DNA from: Candidatus Heimdallarchaeota archaeon
Lineage (GTDB): Archaea; Asgardarchaeota; Heimdallarchaeia; JABLTI01
Assembly: GCA_019056785.1 (NCBI GenBank)
Contig: DXJV01000036.1
Span: 1-32,073 of the forward strand
DNA length: 32,073 nt
Direction: 5' to 3'
The stretch's first letter is position 1. Every line of letters begins with the position of its first letter. Under the pieces are notes generated by a model. The model saw only the letters and a program-made list of their open reading frames with translations. It was not told the DNA's origin and did no database searches. This document shows positions 14,127-22,036 of this stretch, in pieces. Both the position numbers and the translations under genes were made by a program.

Positions 14127-15605
14127 TCATTCTGATTCTTTCTCCTTTTTATGAAGATTCTTAGCTATTTTTGTGTAGAAGTATTCCGCTTGTTCTGACA
14201 TCTCTTCTGTAATCTGGTGATCACTGAATCGTGCTTCCTCATACAAGTCCGTCAAATGGAACAGTGCCTTCTTGGGGAGAGCAAACTGTTTGTCTGCTGA
14301 GAGGGCAAATTCGCCAGGAGTCATGCTTCGTTTGGACTTTGCTCCAGAGTCGATTAGATCATAGGATGATTTATGATAAGCTTTTATGACTCTTTTTCGA
14401 TAATCTGTCTCTTTTGCTCTGGGAATCCATCGATGCTCTTTTCGAGAGCTCCTTTCACGAAATTCAATATCTCGCTTTTTAAAGAAGTCAATACCGATAA
14501 TTATCATTGCGCTAATAATAAAAACACTTGATACACCCAATAGAATGTAAGAAATGGCATTGGAGAAATTTCCTTGTCCATCATTATTACCTGAAGGGTT
14601 TGGGGAAGGCGCGGGGGGGGAAGGACTGTCTGTTGGAATAGTGGGGAACGTAGGTGCAGTATCATTACCTGTGGGTTCAGTAGTAAAGGGGGTTTCCGAT
14701 GTAGGTTGAAAGGGCTCTAAGTCCGGGATTGCTTTTAGGAATCGTTCAGTTAGATAACCATAACCAATACCAATAATTATTGCCAGAATAAGAGGAAGGA
14801 CAAATTGACTCCAATTGCCCTTTCCTAAAAAAGCTCTAAGAAAGAAGTATAAAACCACACTCGCAATAGAAACAAAAGGTAAATAAAGCGAAACTTTCGT
14901 GAAAAAATTCCCACCTAGAGCAGAAGGGATGTTGCTAAAACTATCACTCCAGCTATTTGTACCGATGGAATCTGTAACGATGATCCAAGCAAGTTGTTGC
15001 TGGCGGTACCAATCTAACTCGAGAACTTCAGAAGTTGTATAGGTGTCGTCTTCAGCCTTAAATTGAAAAACATCATCAATATAAATGACGAAAGTGTTGT
15101 TTTCAAAACGTCGAATGGTGATCTTATACTCAGACCCCTCTTCAATTGGTTTTGGAGTGAAATATTTTGAGCCAATTGCTATTGATTCATTTAAAGCATC
15201 TATTCGAAGAAGCTCAAGAGGTTTTCCCACTTCGAAATGAAGTTTATACCCTTGAGTAGCGATATGGTAGGTCGATTCTGGTGCTAAACCAATGAAAATT
15301 ATAGAAGCAGAACCGGCACCGTAATAGAGGAGAGACCATTCCCAAGAGCCGTAAGCAACAGAACTATTATGATAAGCAAAATTATTTTGGGGGGTGCCTC
15401 CTTTCAAAAGACCATCCGATTGCTCAAATGAGCCAATGGAAACTTCCCAGCCATGTAAAGTATTATCAAATACGTATTGAGCGGCAAAACTAATGGAAAT
15501 AATTGAAAGGACAAACACAAGAGCAATTACAACAAATTTTGGGTTGTCCTTGAATAAAAGAAAACGCTTTTTTACTTTTGTTGCTGCTCCTTCCTTTTTT
15601 TCCAT
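14127..15605 (-). CDS. membrane protein with lectin-like ectodomain and DUF4129-type tail
   Basis: About 492 residues from the ATG at 15605; the frame continues 13 codons up to a TTG at 15644. A first membrane helix (about 21-40) leads to an outside domain (about 42-220), rich in aromatic beta strands such as GSWEWSLLYYGAGSASIIF, that resembles concanavalin A or LamG-like lectins. Two more helices (about 235-290), a proline- and threonine-rich linker (about 295-345) and a fourth helix (about 350-372) follow. The C-terminal domain YHKSSYDLID...MTPGEFA...LTDLYEEARFSD matches the DUF4129 pattern found beside MoxR and DUF58 genes. The fusion of a sugar-binding-like ectodomain to this tail suggests a surface sensor or enzyme-associated receptor controlled by the MoxR set. 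The DUF4129 call is from pattern memory, not a search. Confidence 0.75.
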   Translation of the reverse strand: MEKKEGAATKVKKRFLLFKDNPKFVVIALVFVLSIISISFAAQYVFDNTLHGWEVSIGSFEQSDGLLKGGTPQNNFAYHNSSVAYGSWEWSLLYYGAGSASIIFIGLAPESTYHIATQGYKLHFEVGKPLELLRIDALNESIAIGSKYFTPKPIEEGSEYKITIRRFENNTFVIYIDDVFQFKAEDDTYTTSEVLELDWYRQQQLAWIIVTDSIGTNSWSDSFSNIPSALGGNFFTKVSLYLPFVSIASVVLYFFLRAFLGKGNWSQFVLPLILAIIIGIGYGYLTERFLKAIPDLEPFQPTSETPFTTEPTGNDTAPTFPTIPTDSPSPPAPSPNPSGNNDGQGNFSNAISYILLGVSSVFIISAMIIIGIDFFKKRDIEFRERSSRKEHRWIPRAKETDYRKRVIKAYHKSSYDLIDSGAKSKRSMTPGEFALSADKQFALPKKALFHLTDLYEEARFSDHQITEEMSEQAEYFYTKIAKNLHKKEKESE

Positions 15606-15682
15606 CCAGCACACCAAAGAGTCTCTGATTAAGTAATACAACAAAAGAGCTTATTATTCTTTGTAAAAGTAACAGAAAATTG

Positions 15683-16123
15683 TTAAAAAAGAAAAGGAAA
15701 AACAGCAGCGATAATGTGAGTGTCTGACAGGGGAGGGGGAGTGGTAAACTCCAAAATGAAGGACTGATCGAGTTGAGAGAGAGAAGCAATTTTTCTCTTT
15801 TGAATATAAAAAGAGACAATAGCACCTTTTTTTCGACATTGTATAATTAAAGGTTTAACAGACTCTCCTCTTAGTCTATAAGTAAGTTGCTTTGCAGGCG
15901 ATTCCCATAACGAACTTTCCAAAATCAATTGTTCATCGACGATTATTGTACGAATCAATTTTGAGACTTTTTTAGTTTGAAGAGAAAGTTTGCTCGAATT
16001 GGCAGTTAAAAGAGTTTGTTTTTCACTTATCATGCGAAAGGAGCCAAACACTTCAAACCCATTCTGGCTTTTTTTTGAAACACGCCAAAAAGAAGAAGAA
16101 AAAGGCGTGATTTTCACCTTCAT
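15683..16123 (-). CDS. hypothetical beta-rich protein, 146 aa
   Basis: A small soluble protein with alternating short strands (about residues 24-33, 58-72, 80-88, 93-109, 118-128) and no clear motif, signal peptide or membrane segment. The ATG at 16123 is 12 bases after the stop of the DUF4139 gene. Its ribosome site GAGGT overlaps that stop, so it is probably translated from the same transcript. I do not recognise the family. Its place between the DUF4139 and DUF4129 genes suggests it belongs to the same membrane-linked group. Confidence 0.65.
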   Translation of the reverse strand: MKVKITPFSSSFWRVSKKSQNGFEVFGSFRMISEKQTLLTANSSKLSLQTKKVSKLIRTIIVDEQLILESSLWESPAKQLTYRLRGESVKPLIIQCRKKGAIVSFYIQKRKIASLSQLDQSFILEFTTPPPLSDTHIIAAVFPFLF

Positions 16124-16135
16124 GAAATCACAACC

Positions 16136-17749
16136 TCAGGGAAGTGGTGGGGTAATTTCATAATCTTTTTCCCATTCAACTTCAAATTTATAAGGGATTT
16201 TTACTTCTTCATCTGGTTGTACAGTAAGTTTCCAAGTTATAATGCCTAAATTGCTCTTTTTTGGTTCAATGCCTGCATTGAAGTCTTTAACTTTAATTCG
16301 TTCGGACCGAGAATAAGGAATAACATCTTTGATGGTAATCTTGGAAGGTTCTTTACGGAAATTTTTAATGATAAGCTCATACTCATACATTATTGCACGT
16401 TTGCCTTTTGTTAGGCCAGATTTCACTCGCTCTCGTTTCAAGAGCTTTTTCTCCACCTTCATCTTGAACTCTTCGCGTGCACCAAGAGTGAATTCTTCAC
16501 GAGGAGCAACTTTCTTGAGGATCGTTTCGCCAATAAACTCTCCTTTTGAGTAGACCTTTGCCTTTCCACCCAAAATAACCGCATCACCATTTGTTATCTT
16601 GTCTTGCGCGATCACGCCAAGCCCATCTGTTGATGACCAATAAAACTCTTTTTTAGTCTTTAATTCATAAGTTGTTAGAGTCACAGGATGCTTGTTTCCA
16701 TCTGATGGGATAGACCACTTTCCGGAGAGCTCGAAGCTTTGTACCCCTGTTGCACTTTCCTTCAATTCGACTTTTGCTGTTTCTAATAAGGCATCTATGC
16801 TTTCTTCTTCTGCTTCTCTTGCCATGTCTGGCTTTCGCCTTGCTTCTTTACTATAAGCTTTCTTTACGGCACTTTTTGGGGCCAAGGCCATAGGCGAAGG
16901 TGGTGGGCGAGCATAGGGAACAAAAATATCTATATAGAAGGGAGTTGGTTCAACAACGCGCAGCGGTTTGAAAACTGCTGTTGAAATCTCTAAAGAGACA
17001 TCCTTCCAATTTTCCAATGTTTGATTGATAATTTGAGCTTGTCCTTTAATAATTGCTTTTTCTTTTTGTAGATCAATGTCATATGAGGGCTTCCAACTTA
17101 CTCGTTTCGTTTGATAATTAACTTCAAAACTAAAAGGACCGGCCTGAGCAGCATCTATGGAAATTGAAATCGTGTAGGTCCGTTCTTGGTGCGGGGAAAT
17201 GTGAAAGTCATCAATCTTTGCTTGTAGGGTATTAAGCTGCTTTTCAAGCTGTTCTATTTTATCGTTTGTTTTCTGGATTGTTTTTAGGAATTCTGTATTC
17301 TTTTTAGATTCAAAGTCAATAAAACTGGAAAGGTTTGTTAAGTCAGTTTCCCCAGCAGCAAACCATTGAGGGAATTCTTGAGCAAATTTTTCACTCAGGA
17401 TTTTCATCCGTTCGCTCTGTCTTTGAGTAAAGGCCAGCTGTTCCTGAAACGCATCAAGTTCTTTCTCAAGGGCTTCCTTTTCTTTTATGAGTTTCTGGAG
17501 AGCTTCATGTGAGACTTCTTCTGTGTAAACAGTTTCAATATCTATTGCACCTAAAGAACCTTTACCTTTGCCAGAAACTCGGACACTGTCTTCCAACAAA
17601 TGCTTTGTAAGCCCTTCGATTTTAACTATTTGAAAACCTTTTTTTAAATCGGTTTTTCCACTTCGGTACACTCGGGCACCATCTAAATACACAACAACTT
17701 TATCAATAGTCGTTGCTAATTTCACAAAATTAGAGTCTGTCAATAGCAT
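16136..17749 (-). CDS. DUF4139/DUF4140 domain protein (MuiA-like)
   Basis: A 537-residue protein with the typical order of this family. The N-terminal DUF4140 part opens with VVVYLDGARVYRSGKTDL (about 17-36) and ELLEDSVRV-like sequence. A coiled coil covers about 80-195. The C-terminal beta-rich DUF4139 region contains VNYQTKRVSWKPSYDIDL (about 211-228), QIINQTLENWKDVSLEIST and ends in YKFEVEWEKDYEI. No signal peptide or membrane helix is evident, although a proline-rich stretch (PPPSPMALAP) occurs near 290. Bacterial relatives are called mucoidy inhibitor A; biochemical function is unknown. The ATG at 17749 is preferred to the TTG two codons upstream. It heads the leftward block that ends with the DUF4129 and single-helix genes. 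Confidence 0.82.
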   Translation of the reverse strand: MLLTDSNFVKLATTIDKVVVYLDGARVYRSGKTDLKKGFQIVKIEGLTKHLLEDSVRVSGKGKGSLGAIDIETVYTEEVSHEALQKLIKEKEALEKELDAFQEQLAFTQRQSERMKILSEKFAQEFPQWFAAGETDLTNLSSFIDFESKKNTEFLKTIQKTNDKIEQLEKQLNTLQAKIDDFHISPHQERTYTISISIDAAQAGPFSFEVNYQTKRVSWKPSYDIDLQKEKAIIKGQAQIINQTLENWKDVSLEISTAVFKPLRVVEPTPFYIDIFVPYARPPPSPMALAPKSAVKKAYSKEARRKPDMAREAEEESIDALLETAKVELKESATGVQSFELSGKWSIPSDGNKHPVTLTTYELKTKKEFYWSSTDGLGVIAQDKITNGDAVILGGKAKVYSKGEFIGETILKKVAPREEFTLGAREEFKMKVEKKLLKRERVKSGLTKGKRAIMYEYELIIKNFRKEPSKITIKDVIPYSRSERIKVKDFNAGIEPKKSNLGIITWKLTVQPDEEVKIPYKFEVEWEKDYEITPPLP

Positions 17750-17842
17750 TACCAACGAGATATTTTTTCAATAAACAACTTCTTATAAAACCCCACATTT
17801 AAATCCTTTTATTTAACATTTTTATTACTAAAAAGGAAGAAT

Positions 17843-17867
17843 TTAATAGGATAATATCACCTATTAA
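17843..17867. promoter_or_regulatory. inverted repeat flanking the likely TATA box of the DUF4430-ECF unit
   Basis: TTAATAGG (17843-17850) and CCTATTAA (17860-17867) are perfect eight-base arms separated by nine bases, ATAATATCA. That spacer is TATA-like and would place transcription start near 17881, ahead of the ATG at 17908. A dimeric repressor bound here would block the basal factors. The site lies between the divergent DUF4139 and DUF4430 genes and could act on either. Confidence 0.5.
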
Positions 17868-17907
17868 TGATCACCTCTAAAAGTATTTACTGGGGCAGAA
17901 ATAAAAC

Positions 17908-18360
17908 ATGAAAGAAAGGAAGATGAAGCTAATAACAGTTGCAGGAGTAATGCTAATAGCAACAGTTATTATAGGTGGCCTCATCTTCGGGCCGTTCAAC
18001 AAACTGCTTCCGGAAAGTTTGAGAAGAAAATTAGGATATGACACAACAACTACGGGAGTTATCACGGCCCGTCTAATTGTAGATTTCAATGGCGCGCGAG
18101 TGAATGTTAATACCACCATTACTTTCCAAGAGAACGAAACTGCAACGGCTTACAGCATTTTGATCAAAGCAAATCTCACATTGAAAATAAAAGAATATCA
18201 ACAAGGTATCTATATTGAAGGAATTGAAGGAGTTACACAGAATGCCACACATTTCTGGTGGTATCAAATAAATGGAAAAGATGGAACGGTTGCAGCCAAT
18301 CGTTTAGACCTGAGAAGTTATTCTGCTTGGCTGGTAAGCTGGATATTTAGACGGTATTAG
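17908..18360 (+). CDS. DUF4430 (transcobalamin C-terminal-like) secreted protein
   Basis: A 150-residue protein with an N-terminal signal peptide or anchor (about 7-27) and an extracellular DUF4430-type domain. The domain shows VNTTITFQENETATAYSILI (67-86), a central GIYIEGIEGV (about 101-110) and WWYQINGKDGTVAANRLDL (117-135), all characteristic. This fold is related to the C-terminal domain of transcobalamin and intrinsic factor, which contacts cobalamin, and the family often sits beside ECF transporter S components. Here such an S component lies two genes downstream. Corrinoid capture at the cell surface is therefore the best inference, not proven. A second in-frame ATG at 17923 is also possible. 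It is the first gene of a three-gene set. Confidence 0.8.
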   Translation: MKERKMKLITVAGVMLIATVIIGGLIFGPFNKLLPESLRRKLGYDTTTTGVITARLIVDFNGARVNVNTTITFQENETATAYSILIKANLTLKIKEYQQGIYIEGIEGVTQNATHFWWYQINGKDGTVAANRLDLRSYSAWLVSWIFRRY

Positions 18361-18375
18361 GATGTGAAATAAATT

Positions 18376-19095
18376 ATGACTAGAAATCGAACGCAAAAAA
18401 GCAATATAATTGTATTATTACTTCTTCTAATAGTTGGATTGAGTAACATAAAAACGCAAGCCAGTATTGTAATTGACTTTTACTATGGAGAATCGTTCGC
18501 TTGGGAAATTGATGACATTTCCTCGAGTAACAATTCGTGGTATAATATTTCGACGTTTGCTTTTGTCACAAATTGGCATGCAAATAAAAGTGACCTCATA
18601 TCGTTTTCAGTTCTTAACTCGAAAACTATTAATGAAAAGCAATTTCTCTTCGGCAATCTTTCAATAGGAAATATTAGTCTGCTGGCAGATAACAAGGATA
18701 TCGGTTTTAATTTAGGGCTTTCTGTTAATCCTTGGTATGGTGGACTTGTGGCTTTGGAAGACAATTGGAAAACACTAATTCTAAGCCACCCTTTCAACAC
18801 AACAAATGCACAGATTATTGAAGAAAAAACAATTAATTGGTCAGGGCAAGATGTGGCTGTTATAGAAATAAACTACGATGATGGCTTCCAAAAGTCAACA
18901 TTGCAATACGAAAAGCTAACCGGAATTTTAATGACTGCTAATACCTCTGTAGGGAGTTTTTGGTTGAAGATGCATTTAACTTCCTCCACGATTCCAATTC
19001 CTTCCCCAACAAAAACGATTGTAATTAGTGAAGCGTTCGTTCTCGTAGGTTTAGCAGCGATTGTTCTTCTAAGAAGGATGCACTCGAGAAGATAA
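18376..19095 (+). CDS. surface glycoprotein-like protein with C-terminal anchor, 239 aa
   Basis: An N-terminal signal peptide (about 10-29) leads to an outside beta-rich domain with at least eight N-x-S/T sequons (for example NNS, NIS, NKS, NTT, NWS, NTS). A short proline-serine stretch (IPIPSPTK) precedes one C-terminal membrane helix (about 216-234), closed by the basic RRMHSRR. The C-terminal layout resembles archaeal surface-protein anchors. It begins 15 bases after the DUF4430 gene, with a GGATGTGA ribosome-site-like sequence, and ends 25 bases before the ECF S gene, so it is probably part of the same uptake system. The family is unknown. Confidence 0.75.
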   Translation: MTRNRTQKSNIIVLLLLLIVGLSNIKTQASIVIDFYYGESFAWEIDDISSSNNSWYNISTFAFVTNWHANKSDLISFSVLNSKTINEKQFLFGNLSIGNISLLADNKDIGFNLGLSVNPWYGGLVALEDNWKTLILSHPFNTTNAQIIEEKTINWSGQDVAVIEINYDDGFQKSTLQYEKLTGILMTANTSVGSFWLKMHLTSSTIPIPSPTKTIVISEAFVLVGLAAIVLLRRMHSRR

Positions 19096-19120
19096 AAAAA
19101 TGGAAGGTTCGTGAAAATTT

Positions 19121-19771
19121 GTGGATGAAAGTAACGAAACATTAACCAATAAAAATTCAGAATTGCTATCAAGAACACTAAAAGAAGAAAGTAAAAATTC
19201 AACTGTTCTTGTTGACGTTACTCAGTCTACACAGCAAGCCAATCACACCATAAAAATTGCTATGGTTGCCATTCTAGGAGCATTAAGTGCCGCCTTATCA
19301 ACAGCATTCATTTTTTTCCCCTATATCGAATTAATGACAATAACACTTTTCTTGGGAGGGATCATTTTAGGGCCAATTTATGCCTGTGCACTGGCAATAA
19401 TTTCAGCCTCGCTTTATGAGATCATCTCTACGGTAATAATTGGACCGGGATTTATTATTTTCCCCTTTAAATTGGTCGCTTTTCTTCTCATAGCGCTTTC
19501 TGGTGCGTTTTGTAAACAATTAATAGAGAAAGATACGACTGTATTATTACGATTATTTTTCGCAACAATTGGGGGGCTCTTAACCATCGCCTTTGATCTC
19601 ATTACAAATGTCGGTTGGATAATTTTAGCTCAAAATTTCAATTTCATAGGTTATTTTACAGCCTTGTTAATTGGGCTTCCTGTAACAGCATCCAAAGTTG
19701 TTGTGAATGGAGTCTTGTTCTTTTTTATCCCCGATGTCTATAAAAGAGCAATAAAATCGTTACCAAGATAG
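19121..19771 (+). CDS. ECF transporter S component
   Basis: The substrate-specific membrane subunit of an energy-coupling-factor importer, 216 residues. A polar N-terminal extension of about 43 residues precedes six membrane helices. IAMVAILGALSAALS (46-60) is a typical first helix, and FDLITNVG (158-165) is a motif seen in several S subunits. Substrate cannot be read from the sequence; the cotranscribed DUF4430 protein favours a corrinoid. The shared EcfA ATPases and EcfT are not in the window and must lie elsewhere if the system is active. The following ATPase is of the peptide-importer type and is not a substitute. The start is a GTG at 19121. Confidence 0.82.
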   Translation: MDESNETLTNKNSELLSRTLKEESKNSTVLVDVTQSTQQANHTIKIAMVAILGALSAALSTAFIFFPYIELMTITLFLGGIILGPIYACALAIISASLYEIISTVIIGPGFIIFPFKLVAFLLIALSGAFCKQLIEKDTTVLLRLFFATIGGLLTIAFDLITNVGWIILAQNFNFIGYFTALLIGLPVTASKVVVNGVLFFFIPDVYKRAIKSLPR

Positions 19772-19905
19772 AAAAAAAAAGAATAGATGCTATTGGGGAA
19801 AGAAACCAGTCAGGAAATGGGCTTAAAAAAGGTTTGAACAAAACAAACGTATGATTTTTAAAGATTATAAGTGTATAAGAGACTACAATAAAATAAAATT
19901 GTCTT

Positions 19906-19943
19906 TCGATTTATTAACAACAATGAAAAATTAATTAAATCGA
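19906..19943. repeat. imperfect inverted repeat upstream of the OppD-like gene
   Basis: TCGATTTATTAA (19906-19917) and TTAATTAAATCGA (19931-19943) are near-perfect complements, differing by one inserted base, with a 13-base spacer. They lie 60-97 bases before the ATG of the ABC ATPase, in an otherwise AT-rich 230-base gap. This could be an operator or chance in AT-rich DNA. Confidence 0.25.
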
Positions 19944-20002
19944 TTAAAAACAGTATGTAAAAGATACAAACTACTGGCGGAATTTGTTTCGGAGATGGAA
20001 AA

Positions 20003-21145
20003 ATGAGCGAACCAACCTTTGAAGAAGAGTTACGCCCACCTTATGAAGAAGGCGTTTTACTAGATGTTCGAGGAATAAGAACCTATTTCTTTACAGAAGA
20101 AGGAATTGTAAGAGCTCTTGAAAATGTGAGCTATAAAGTATATGAAGCTAAAACGCTTGGTATTGTGGGCGAATCTGGTTGTGGAAAATCAGTCAGTGCG
20201 CTCTCAGTTATGGGCATTGTCCCAGATCCCCCAGGCAAAATTATTGAAGGCGAAGTCTGGTATCGAGGCGAAGACCTACGGAAGAAATCAGATGCAGAAA
20301 TGCGAACCATTCGAGGAAACAAAATGGCAATGATCTTCCAAGATCCTATGACCTCTCTAAACCCTGTTTTAACAGTTGGCGACCAAATCATGGAAGCCAT
20401 TCGACTGCATCAGGAAGTTGATTTACAGACTGCAAGAGAAAATGCCATTAAAATTATGGACCTTGTAGGGATTCCAAGCGCAGTGGATCGAGTTGACGAT
20501 TATCCCTTCATGTTTTCAGGGGGTATGAGACAACGAGTAATGATTGCAATGTCACTCTCATGCAACCCTGAGTTATTAATTGCCGATGAGCCAACAACTG
20601 CTTTGGATGTCACTATTCAAGCCCAGATCTTAAACATCCTAAAAGCGATTCGTAACGAGTTTAATATGTCTATTATGCTCATCACTCACGACCTTGGAGT
20701 TATTGCAGAACTGACAGATTATGTAACAGTTATGTATGCAGGCTACATTGTTGAATATGCTTCAACAATTGAATTATTTAAGAATCCAATGCATCCCTAT
20801 AGTATTGCCTTATTAGGGGCAATTCCCAAGCCAGACACGCGAAAAGATGATGACCTAACAATCATTCCGGGAGCAATTCCAAACCTCATCACGCCCCCAC
20901 CCGGTTGCCGGTTCCACCCGCGTTGCTCTCACACAATGGATATCTGCAAGAAAGAAATTACAAAATTGCGACAAGTTGCCCCACAACACACAGTCCGATG
21001 TCACTTGTTCAACAAATATCCCGTAGCAGAAGTGGAAGAATACACTGAAAAAATGCGTGAACGTTATCAACGAGAACAACTTGAAGAGATCCAAACGAAG
21101 AAATTCAAACGCCGGCTTAAAAAATTCATTAAAGGACGAGAATAA
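20003..21145 (+). CDS. oligopeptide/dipeptide ABC transporter ATPase (OppD/DppD type)
   Basis: The motor subunit of a peptide-type importer, 380 residues. Walker A GESGCGKS (56-63), Q-loop Q113, signature FSGGMRQR (171-178), Walker B LLIADEP (191-197) and H-loop H229 are all present. The C-terminal extension begins at [12 protein letters not shown] (264-275), a hallmark of OppD, OppF, DppD and DppF. Four cysteines there, C302, C308, C315 and C333, match the positions that hold an iron-sulfur cluster in a structurally studied bacterial DppD. Odd: no permease, binding protein or second ATPase gene is adjacent, and genes on both sides are unrelated. A GGAG ribosome site precedes the ATG. Confidence 0.92.
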   Translation: MSEPTFEEELRPPYEEGVLLDVRGIRTYFFTEEGIVRALENVSYKVYEAKTLGIVGESGCGKSVSALSVMGIVPDPPGKIIEGEVWYRGEDLRKKSDAEMRTIRGNKMAMIFQDPMTSLNPVLTVGDQIMEAIRLHQEVDLQTARENAIKIMDLVGIPSAVDRVDDYPFMFSGGMRQRVMIAMSLSCNPELLIADEPTTALDVTIQAQILNILKAIRNEFNMSIMLITHDLGVIAELTDYVTVMYAGYIVEYASTIELFKNPMHPYSIALLGAIPKPDTRKDDDLTIIPGAIPNLITPPPGCRFHPRCSHTMDICKKEITKLRQVAPQHTVRCHLFNKYPVAEVEEYTEKMRERYQREQLEEIQTKKFKRRLKKFIKGRE

Positions 21146-21263
21146 GAAATAAAACTGTCCTCTTTTCCTTCTCCTCTTTTCCGCCAAACCTTTTTATTTT
21201 CAACGAAACTAAAATAAAGGATATGGGATTATTTTTGTAAAAAAAAGGAGAATGTAGTTTAAA

Positions 21264-21488
21264 ATGGCAAAGAAAGAACCTCGTGTCAATAAGCATGAAT
21301 GTTGTGGTTGTGCTTTATGTACCTATGCTTTACCCGAGGTTTTTAGGCTAACACCTGAGGGAGTCGCCGAAGTGTATGCACCTAATAGCGCTGAACGACA
21401 AAGAATTCAAAAAGTTATGGACGATTGCCCGATGGGCTGTGTCCATTGGTTTGAGAAAATACGCCAAGGCAAAGAGAAAAATGCTTAA
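21264..21488 (+). CDS. single-cluster [4Fe-4S] ferredoxin
   Basis: A 74-residue electron carrier. C13-x2-C16-x2-C19 near the N terminus and C55 in CPMGC match the one-cluster ferredoxins, with an extra cysteine beside the first ligand (C14) and one at C59 that could form the usual disulfide. The family name is secure; the redox partner is unknown. It lies ten bases from the stop of the convergent parvulin gene. A GGAG sequence (21247-21250) is present but 13 bases from the ATG. HypE is encoded about 545 bases downstream, but no hydrogenase subunits are in the window. Confidence 0.88.
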   Translation: MAKKEPRVNKHECCGCALCTYALPEVFRLTPEGVAEVYAPNSAERQRIQKVMDDCPMGCVHWFEKIRQGKEKNA

Positions 21489-21497
21489 GTTAACCTC

Positions 21498-21788
21498 TTA
21501 ACCTGTTCGAAGAATGATATGATAGCCAAATTTAGTTTTAACAATGCCCGACAAGTCGCCAGCTTGAAGAGCGAAAGCAGCTTTTTCAAATTCCTTAACC
21601 ATTTGACCACGTCCGAAGAAACCCAGATCGCCGCCACGTTTTTTTGAGGGGCAGGTGGAATTTTCACTTGCAAGTTTTTTGAACACTGTTGGGAGTTGCT
21701 TCGGATTAATAGATTTTAATTGATTCAAAAGTACTTCTGCTTGAGAATATTTTGGAACCAAAATGTGAGAGACTCTGATTTTACTCAT
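21498..21788 (-). CDS. parvulin-type peptidyl-prolyl isomerase (PpiC)
   Basis: A 96-residue stand-alone rotamase domain that speeds proline cis-trans isomerisation. VSHILV (6-11) with H8, C46, [12 protein letters not shown] (52-63) with M63, F67 and GYHIIL (88-93) with H90 form the parvulin active site. There is no signal peptide, so it is cytoplasmic. The frame extends three codons to an ATG at 21797, but AGGG is then too close; the ATG at 21788 fits better. An inverted repeat lies near the likely transcription start. Parvulins are uncommon in archaea outside Thaumarchaeota and some relatives. Confidence 0.9.
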   Translation of the reverse strand: MSKIRVSHILVPKYSQAEVLLNQLKSINPKQLPTVFKKLASENSTCPSKKRGGDLGFFGRGQMVKEFEKAAFALQAGDLSGIVKTKFGYHIILRTG

Positions 21789-21818
21789 TTTAAACATACC
21801 CTAGATTTGTGTGAGAAG

Positions 21819-21840
21819 GGCTTGAAATAAAAAACAAGCC
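21819..21840. promoter_or_regulatory. inverted repeat at the parvulin gene start of transcription
   Basis: GGCTTG (21819-21824) and CAAGCC (21835-21840) are perfect six-base arms around an A-rich ten-base spacer. On the minus strand TTATAAAG (21866-21859) is a TATA-like element that would put transcription start near 21836, inside the repeat. It could be an operator or a hairpin at the RNA 5' end. Confidence 0.3.
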
Positions 21841-21922
21841 AATAACAAACATGAAGCTCTTTATAACTTTTAAAAAAATTACTATTGCGTATTAATATTT
21901 TCCCCCTTACTTCTCTTTAGGC

Positions 21923-22036
21923 TTGCCAGTGTTCCAATTTCTCGCTTTAAGGGGATACCTTAATAGAAGGAGTTACAACAAAACTCAAAAATTGGATGAG
22001 CCTCAGTCAGTAATGCTTAAGATAATGCCAAGATGA
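21923..22036 (+). CDS. possible 37-aa ORF overlapping the hypE start
   Basis: A TTG at 21923 opens 37 codons that end at TGA 22034-22036, overlapping the hypE ATG at 22033 as ATGA. TATA-like ATTAATATTT at 21891-21900 would place transcription start near the TTG. The peptide is basic and has no recognisable domain, and no clear ribosome site supports it. It may be a leader ORF for hypE or chance. Confidence 0.2.
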   Translation: MPVFQFLALRGYLNRRSYNKTQKLDEPQSVMLKIMPR

